Shown: in pieces, positions 15,451-20,393 of the stretch
How positions within the stretch are numbered: the first letter of the stretch is position 1
Layout of the letters: each line of letters starts with the position of its first letter
NCBI GenBank assembly: GCA_910588285.1
Contig: CAJUQB010000062.1
Coordinates: forward strand, 6,860 to 27,252
Length of the DNA: 20,393 bases
From: an uncultured Lachnospiraceae bacterium
GTDB lineage: Bacteria; Bacillota; Clostridia; Lachnospirales; Lachnospiraceae
Direction of reading: 5' to 3'
The notes under the pieces: model-generated
Seen by the model: the letters and a program-made list of their open reading frames with translations, nothing else
What the model was told of the DNA's origin: nothing
Databases searched by the model: none
Position numbers and translations under genes: made by a program

Positions 15451-16773
15451 ATGAGTAAACCGATTGTTGCCGTTGTAGGACGCCCCAATGTGGGGAAATC
15501 AACGCTTTTTAATGTATTGGCCGGAGAGCGGATCTCCATTGTACAGGATACGCCGGGGGTGACCAGGGACCGGATCTATGCGGATGCATCCTGGCTGAAT
15601 AAGGCATTTACCCTGATTGATACCGGAGGTATTGAACCGGAGAGCAAAGATATTATTCTGTCCCAGATGCGGGAGCAGGCTCAGATTGCCATTGATACGG
15701 CGGATGTGATTATTTTTATTACAGATGTGCGGCAGGGATTACAGGATGCGGATTCCAAGGTAGCGGATATGCTGCGCCGCTCCGGCAAACCGGTAGTCCT
15801 GGCGGTCAACAAGGTGGACAGCTTTGAAAAGTTTATGCCGGATGTGTACGAATTCTACAACCTGGGAATCGGCGACCCGGTTCCCATCTCTGCGGCCTCC
15901 CGCCTGGGAATCGGCGACTTGCTGGATGAGGTGGCAGCGCATTTCCCGGCAGATGTGGAGGATGAGGCAGAGGACGACCGCCCAAAGGTGGCGATTGTTG
16001 GAAAGCCCAATGTAGGGAAGTCCTCCCTGATCAACCGCCTGACCGGTGAGGAGCGGGTGATTGTGTCGGAGATTGCGGGAACCACCCGGGATGCCATTGA
16101 TACGGAGCTCTGCCACAATGGGAAGGAGTATGTGTTCATTGATACCGCAGGGCTTCGGAGAAAGAATAAGATCAAAGAGGAGATCGAGCGGTTCAGCATT
16201 ATCCGTGCAGTGACGGCAGTGGAGCGGGCCGATGTGGTGATTCTTGTGATTGATGCCCAGGAGGGCGTAACGGAGCAGGATGCCAAGATTGCAGGGATTG
16301 CCCACGAACGGGGCAAGGGAATTATCATTGCAGTGAATAAGTGGGATGCCATTGAGAAGGACGACAAGACCATTTATAAGTATACCGGACGGATCCGGGA
16401 GATTTTGAGCTTTATGCCCTATGCGGAGATCCTGTTCATTTCGGCAAAGACCGGGCAGCGTCTGCCCAAGCTGTTTGATATGGTTGATGTGGTCCTGGAA
16501 AATAATTCTCTGCGGGTGACCACCGGTGTACTCAATGAGATCATGTCCGAGGCTGTGGCCATGCAGCAGCCGCCCTCGGATAAGGGAAAGCGCCTGCGCC
16601 TGTATTATATTACCCAGGTGTCCGTGAAGCCCCCAACCTTTGTAATCTTTGTCAATGACAAGGAGCTGATGCATTTTTCCTATACCAGGTATCTGGAAAA
16701 TCGCATCCGGGATGCCTTTGGCTTCAAGGGCACATCTTTGAAATTTATCATTCGGGAGAGAAAGGAGGGGTAG
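15451..16773 (+). CDS. der: Ribosome assembly GTPase Der (EngA)
   Basis: 440 residues, the standard length. Two GTPase domains in tandem act in maturation of the large ribosomal subunit. Domain 1: GRPNVGKS (10-17), DTGG (57-60), NKVD (120-123). Domain 2: GKPNVGKS (184-191), DTAG (231-234), NKWD (296-299). A C-terminal KH-like domain (about 350-438) ends in FIIRERKEG. The ATG at 15451 is preferred over an in-frame ATG 18 codons upstream: it has GGGAG 7 bases before it and removes an overlap with the previous gene. The 38-base gap to the DUF512 gene shows no terminator. All G motifs are intact. Confidence 0.97.
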   Translation: MSKPIVAVVGRPNVGKSTLFNVLAGERISIVQDTPGVTRDRIYADASWLNKAFTLIDTGGIEPESKDIILSQMREQAQIAIDTADVIIFITDVRQGLQDADSKVADMLRRSGKPVVLAVNKVDSFEKFMPDVYEFYNLGIGDPVPISAASRLGIGDLLDEVAAHFPADVEDEAEDDRPKVAIVGKPNVGKSSLINRLTGEERVIVSEIAGTTRDAIDTELCHNGKEYVFIDTAGLRRKNKIKEEIERFSIIRAVTAVERADVVILVIDAQEGVTEQDAKIAGIAHERGKGIIIAVNKWDAIEKDDKTIYKYTGRIREILSFMPYAEILFISAKTGQRLPKLFDMVDVVLENNSLRVTTGVLNEIMSEAVAMQQPPSDKGKRLRLYYITQVSVKPPTFVIFVNDKELMHFSYTRYLENRIRDAFGFKGTSLKFIIRERKEG

Positions 16774-16776
16774 GAA

Positions 16777-17430
16777 ATGGTAATAGTAAGCCGTGTCATC
16801 TGTCTTGCGATCGGATATGTGTTCGGCCTGTTTCAGACCGGATATATCTATGGAAAGGCTCATAATATTGATATCAGGGACCATGGGAGCGGTAATGCCG
16901 GAACCACCAATACACTGCGGACCCTTGGCTGGAAGGCCGGGGCAGTTACCTTTATCGGGGACCTGGCCAAGGCCATACTGGCCATTCTGGCTGCCTGGCT
17001 GATTTTCCGCAATCAATATCCCGATTCCGTGAAGAGTCTGGAAATGTACGCCGGACTGGGAGCGGTTCTGGGGCACAATTATCCCTGCTACCTGCATTTT
17101 AAGGGAGGGAAGGGGATTGCCTGTACCTCCGGCTTTATCCTTGCAGTGTTTCCTCTCACAGCGCCCATTTGTCTGGTGCTGTTTATTCTGGCAGTGGCCA
17201 TTACCAGATATGTTTCTCTGGGGTCCATTCTTGTGGCAGTCAGCTTCTACATACAGCTGGTGGTATTCGGCCAGCTGGGGATTTTCCGGGTGAATCCGGA
17301 GTGCCTTCCGGAGATTTATGCAGTGGGAGCGGTCTTTTCCCTGCTGGCTCTGTGGAAGCATAGGGCGAATATCAAGCGGCTGTTGTCCGGGACAGAGAAT
17401 AAATTTGGTATGAGTAAAAAGGAGAACTGA
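16777..17430 (+). CDS. plsY: Glycerol-3-phosphate acyltransferase PlsY
   Basis: 217 residues, an integral membrane enzyme that moves an acyl group from acyl-phosphate to the sn-1 position of glycerol 3-phosphate, the first step of phospholipid synthesis. Motif 1 is GSGNAGTTN (37-45). Motif 2 spans GHNYPCYLHFKGGKG (99-113). Several hydrophobic helices are evident (about 3-22, 53-77, 89-103, 114-140, 145-170). The ATG follows the der stop by three bases and its AGGAGG ribosome site lies inside the end of der, so translation is tightly coupled. GpsA, encoded next, supplies its substrate. Confidence 0.96.
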   Translation: MVIVSRVICLAIGYVFGLFQTGYIYGKAHNIDIRDHGSGNAGTTNTLRTLGWKAGAVTFIGDLAKAILAILAAWLIFRNQYPDSVKSLEMYAGLGAVLGHNYPCYLHFKGGKGIACTSGFILAVFPLTAPICLVLFILAVAITRYVSLGSILVAVSFYIQLVVFGQLGIFRVNPECLPEIYAVGAVFSLLALWKHRANIKRLLSGTENKFGMSKKEN

Positions 17431-17431
17431 T

Positions 17432-18448
17432 ATGGCGAAGGCGGGTATCATTGGAGCAGGCAGTTGGGGGACAGCCCTGGCAGCTGTTTTGGAGAGCAAC
17501 GGACATCAGGTGACTGTGTGGTCGGCTCTGAGGGATGAGATAGAGATGCTGCGGGAGAATCGGGAGCACAGGGCAAAGCTGCCCGGCGTCAAGCTGTCGG
17601 AGCATATTGTTTTTGAGACAGAGCTTCAGCAGGCAGTGGAGGGGAAGGAACTGCTGGTATTGGCGGTGCCTTCTGTGTTCACCAGGAGCACGGCTGCCAG
17701 GATGAGGCCTTATGTGGCCAAGGGCCAGGTGATTGTGAATGTGGCCAAGGGAATTGAAGAGCATACGCTTAAGACCCTGGTGGAAATCATTGAGGAGGAG
17801 ATTCCCCAGGCAGAGGCAGCGGTTCTGTCTGGTCCAAGCCATGCGGAGGAGGTGGGGAGACGGCTTCCCACAAGCTGCGTGGTGGGCGCTCATACCAGAG
17901 CCACGGCGGAATATATCCAGAACCTGTTTATGAACCAGGTGTTCCGTGTCTATACCAGCCCGGATATGCTGGGAATTGAGCTGGGGGGCTCCCTGAAAAA
18001 TGTGATTGCCCTGGCAGCCGGTATGGCGGACGGACTGGGCTATGGGGATAACACCAAGGCAGCGCTGATTACCAGAGGAATTGCAGAGATCGGCCGGCTG
18101 GCCCTTGCCATGGGGGCAAAATACGAAACCTTAAGCGGTCTGACCGGAATCGGGGATCTGATTGTAACCTGCGCCAGTGTCCACAGCCGGAACCGAAAGG
18201 CCGGTATGCTCATTGGGCAGGGAAAGACCATGCAGGAGGCCATGGATGAGGTTCAGATGGTTGTGGAGGGCGTATATTCTGCCAAGGCTGCCATGGGGCT
18301 GGCGGAGAAGTACGGCATATCCATGCCCATCATTGAGCAGGTGAACCAGGTGCTGTTTTATGATAAGCCCTGCAGCATGGCTGTACAGGAGCTGATGCTC
18401 CGGGATAAGAAGGCGGAGCATGAGGATTTGCCCTGGCCGGAGGCTTAA
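17432..18448 (+). CDS. gpsA: NAD(P)H-dependent glycerol-3-phosphate dehydrogenase
   Basis: 338 residues, the usual length. It reduces dihydroxyacetone phosphate to sn-glycerol 3-phosphate in the cytosol, feeding PlsY. The dinucleotide-binding loop is GAGSWGTA (8-15). K106 (VAKGIE) and K189 (GGSLKNVIALAAG) fit the conserved active-site lysines, and NTKAALITRG (207-216) and SGPSHAEEV are family signatures. It starts one base after the plsY stop with AAGGAG upstream, making a plsY-gpsA pair. In many Clostridia spoIVA follows this gene; here it does not. No terminator is seen in the 51 bases before the next gene. Confidence 0.97.
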   Translation: MAKAGIIGAGSWGTALAAVLESNGHQVTVWSALRDEIEMLRENREHRAKLPGVKLSEHIVFETELQQAVEGKELLVLAVPSVFTRSTAARMRPYVAKGQVIVNVAKGIEEHTLKTLVEIIEEEIPQAEAAVLSGPSHAEEVGRRLPTSCVVGAHTRATAEYIQNLFMNQVFRVYTSPDMLGIELGGSLKNVIALAAGMADGLGYGDNTKAALITRGIAEIGRLALAMGAKYETLSGLTGIGDLIVTCASVHSRNRKAGMLIGQGKTMQEAMDEVQMVVEGVYSAKAAMGLAEKYGISMPIIEQVNQVLFYDKPCSMAVQELMLRDKKAEHEDLPWPEA

Positions 18449-18499
18449 GGCAGGGGACAAGAAGCATAGAATACGAAGCATGAAGTAGAGGATTGAGAG

Positions 18500-19471
18500 A
18501 TGGCAAAATGTTATAATTGCAAAAACAGCTTTGACTATGAGAAATATTATGGGATCTGTCCCAAATGCAGCGCCTACAACAAAGAGAAGCTGCCGGAGGA
18601 GGAGCATGAGGAGCTTCATGAGCAGTACGACAGCCAGAAGGCATGCGGGAATCTTAACGGTCAGGGCTACTGCGAAGCGCCCGATTCTGCCCAGGAATAC
18701 TACAGAGGGCCTGATTCTGCCCAGGGATACCAGTATGTGCCCGGGCCGGAGCAGTATTCGGGATCTTACGGCTCCGGCCAGAGGCCGGAAATGCAGGGAG
18801 GCAGGCCGAAATCCTCCTCTGCCAGTATTGCTGTGTTTATTTTTCTGATTCTGGGGATTGTGGCGGCAATTGGGATGCCTATTGTATATCTGGTGGGCAA
18901 AAGCATGGATTTGGGCGCACGGATTGTAAAGGATGCGGCTGTGGAGGCAAGAGAATGGAAGGAAGAGCAGGAGGAGCCGCCGGCCGTCGAGCTTCAGCAG
19001 CCAAGACAGAGCGTGGAGATTACAGAGACCGGAATTCATAAGACATGCCTTCTGGGAAAGGGACAGAAAATGTGTCTGACAGTAATGGAGCAGCCCTATG
19101 TAAAGATACCGGCAGGACAGGTGGAGGGCTTTCCCCAGGGAGAAAACCTGGTGGCTGTCCCGGTTTCCTATCAGGATGAAAGTGAGGGGTATTCGGATTA
19201 TTATCCCCTTGGCATGATATATGCAGGCTATGGGGAACAGATGTACAGGAGTATGATGGATTCCTATGATCTGGAGGGATATGAGGAGGAACTGGGAGAT
19301 ACGGAGATTGTAGATGCATATACGATTATGTGGGAAGGGAGCGGCCAGGGAGAGCTTCTGGTATTTCTGCCAGAGGATATCACCGGCTTTTCCCTGTATC
19401 TGGAATCCAGAGATGAGGATACCTATCAGATGCTGGGACTGTATAGCATTCCGCTGGAGATACAGAATTGA
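18500..19471 (+). CDS. Zinc-ribbon membrane protein, function unknown
   Basis: 323 residues. The N-terminus has a zinc-ribbon pattern, C4-x2-C7 and C20-x2-C23 (CYNCKNS then ICPKCSAYN). A low-complexity linker (about 27-105) contains a 10-residue repeat (PDSAQEYYRG, PDSAQGYQYV; 18680-18739). One membrane helix lies at about 108-133, followed by an acidic stalk and a C-terminal domain (about 170-323) that I do not recognise. The likely topology is ribbon inside and C-terminal domain outside. The ATG has AGAGGA 7 bases upstream. It is 51 bases after gpsA and 23 before the next gene, probably in one transcript with both. Many zinc-ribbon/one-helix proteins of this layout exist in Firmicutes; no function is claimed. 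Confidence 0.78.
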   Translation: MAKCYNCKNSFDYEKYYGICPKCSAYNKEKLPEEEHEELHEQYDSQKACGNLNGQGYCEAPDSAQEYYRGPDSAQGYQYVPGPEQYSGSYGSGQRPEMQGGRPKSSSASIAVFIFLILGIVAAIGMPIVYLVGKSMDLGARIVKDAAVEAREWKEEQEEPPAVELQQPRQSVEITETGIHKTCLLGKGQKMCLTVMEQPYVKIPAGQVEGFPQGENLVAVPVSYQDESEGYSDYYPLGMIYAGYGEQMYRSMMDSYDLEGYEEELGDTEIVDAYTIMWEGSGQGELLVFLPEDITGFSLYLESRDEDTYQMLGLYSIPLEIQN

Positions 19472-19494
19472 ATCAGAAATAGAGAGGGATAAGG

Positions 19495-20130
19495 ATGCAG
19501 AGGAAAAGTAGATTATTTATTGCAAATATTGTGCTTGGAATTGTTCTGGCTGTGATATTGTGTATCAGCATTGCTGTTATGGCAATGCTCTATGGAGTTT
19601 TCCAGGAAGCGAAGCAGGAGTATGAGGCCTACAGCTGGGGGTATATATATGATGAGCTATCGGAGGACAATAGCAGCTGGGACTATGAGTATGAATGGGA
19701 CAACGATACGGATTGGGATTATGAGAGCAGCTGGGATTACGAGACCGTATATTATTCCCTTCCCTCCATTACCGGGGCGTCTGCAGAATTGATCGGGCCG
19801 GAATACCGGGAGGAGGAGGCCTTTGAGGGCTACCAGTATTATCGGGTAACCATGCAGGTATACAATGCAGGAACCGAGTATCTTCCGGCAGATTTTCTGG
19901 ACCTGTCGGTGGAGGGAGAGGCATATGATGATGTGTATCTGTATCATGAGCCTTATCCTGAAACAACCAGTGAATTCGACTATGTGAACCAGCGGATGGT
20001 TCCCTCCTGCCAGACAGCAACCATATCCTTTGTAATGGAAGTGAAGGAGGGCGTGGAGGATGTGACGCTGGAGATCTTCCAGGGATATGGGAAGGAAGCA
20101 GATGCAACATATGTGCTGAATTTGAACTAG
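19495..20130 (+). CDS. Membrane-anchored protein with Trp-Asp hexapeptide repeats
   Basis: 211 residues. An N-terminal membrane helix (about 8-33, no signal-peptidase or lipobox motif) is followed by an aromatic and acidic stalk. Residues 61-84 are four 6-residue units of the form xWD(Y/N)(E/D)x with Trp at 62, 68, 74 and 80, encoded by 18-base units at 19675-19746. Residues 92-211 look all-beta and end in TYVLNLN. The pattern (hydrophobic strand, PSCQTATISFVMEV, TLEIF) resembles the C-terminal part of the lipoprotein at 3428-4156. The stop codon TAG is the last three bases of the CTAG that borders the palindromic element downstream. Ribosome site GAGAGG, 6-base spacing. Function unknown. Confidence 0.75.
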   Translation: MQRKSRLFIANIVLGIVLAVILCISIAVMAMLYGVFQEAKQEYEAYSWGYIYDELSEDNSSWDYEYEWDNDTDWDYESSWDYETVYYSLPSITGASAELIGPEYREEEAFEGYQYYRVTMQVYNAGTEYLPADFLDLSVEGEAYDDVYLYHEPYPETTSEFDYVNQRMVPSCQTATISFVMEVKEGVEDVTLEIFQGYGKEADATYVLNLN

Positions 20131-20343
20131 TACAGCGAATATTAAGTAACTGACACCTTGACTTGTCTGATTGTTCATCTGCGGCGTTGGTCTACACTCC
20201 GTTTCGGTCCGTGCTGAACATGTGCCACTGGCACATAGCACCGTCAATCGACGTAGCCACCGCTACGCTCTCATTCCTCCGCCTTGCATATGAAGCAATC
20301 ATCCTGCGTCAATGTATCAGAGACTTAATATTCGCTATACTAG
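20127..20343. mobile_element. Palindromic MITE-like element flanked by CTAG
   Basis: Terminal inverted repeats TACAGCGAATATTAAGT (20131-20147) and its copy with one mismatch at 20323-20339 enclose 209 bases. CTAG stands directly outside both ends (20127-20130, 20340-20343), as expected for a 4-base target duplication. CTAG is itself palindromic, so it could equally belong to the repeats. The arms continue as imperfect complements (GATTGTTCAT 20169-20178 against 20290-20300). The centre has a hairpin ATGTGCCA/TGGCACAT (20220-20236) inside GTGCT/AGCAC, and a second hairpin CGTAGC/GCTACG (20252-20267). It has no coding capacity. No transposase is in the window, so a parent element is unknown. 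Confidence 0.7.
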
Positions 20344-20393
20344 TATAAATGATTTCAAATACCTTTATGTTATTCCCGGATTGTGGTATACTA

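Noticed and set aside
15739..17499. A 586-codon open frame on the minus strand opposite der, plsY and the start of gpsA
   Set aside because: It runs through three intact genes of known families, has no recognisable domain and is rich in Cys, His and Gln, as expected for a shadow of biased codon use.
20336..20393. TATACTA repeated at 20336-20342 and 20387-20393
   Set aside because: Seven AT-rich bases, the second copy cut by the window edge; chance is likely, and the sequence beyond is not available.

Overview
The window looks like chromosomal sequence from a motile, anaerobic, Gram-positive gut-type member of the Clostridia, most likely Lachnospiraceae. This is inferred from the moderate G+C, strong AGGAGG-type ribosome-binding sites, a single-chain pyruvate:ferredoxin oxidoreductase, a CheV coupling protein, a eukaryote-like UDPGP nucleotidyltransferase, and the order DUF512 radical-SAM gene, der, plsY, gpsA. 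No rRNA, tRNA, CRISPR array, phage or transposase gene is visible.

Positions 1-5147 (+): the 3' end of a UDP-sugar pyrophosphorylase gene, an unrecognised single-pass membrane protein, an OmpR-type response regulator overlapping its histidine kinase by 4 bases, a lipoprotein with its own strong sigma-A-like promoter, and cheV. Positions 5148-7132 (+): the last two steps of IMP synthesis, encoded as two separate proteins (a PurO-type IMP cyclohydrolase and a stand-alone AICAR transformylase) instead of the usual fused PurH. Positions 7133-7539: a 236-base palindromic element between convergent genes. Positions 7540-9180 (-): an ABC-F ATPase in which one of the two composite ATP sites appears degenerate. 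Positions 9181-9513 hold divergent promoters. Positions 9514-13059 (+) encode pyruvate:ferredoxin oxidoreductase, which converges on a histidine-phosphatase gene (13091-13828, -). A perfect 32-base palindrome covers the last codons of the phosphatase gene and probably terminates both. Positions 14108-18448 (+) form an apparent operon: PDZ/radical-SAM DUF512 protein, Der GTPase, PlsY and GpsA. Der serves ribosome assembly, while PlsY and GpsA make lysophosphatidic acid from dihydroxyacetone phosphate. Positions 18500-20130 (+) hold two unrecognised membrane-anchored proteins, a zinc-ribbon protein and one with a period-6 Trp-Asp repeat. The last gene's stop codon lies in the flank of a second palindromic, MITE-like element (20131-20339) bordered by CTAG on both sides.

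Most genes are ordinary housekeeping. The least explained material is the pair of large palindromic elements, which share a 10-mer with a third intergenic hairpin. Other points of interest are the asymmetric ABC-F protein, the split purine module, and the membrane-anchored proteins whose C-terminal domains resemble one another. I did not find convincing evidence of a new defence or mobile system. All family assignments come from reading the translated sequence, without database searches.
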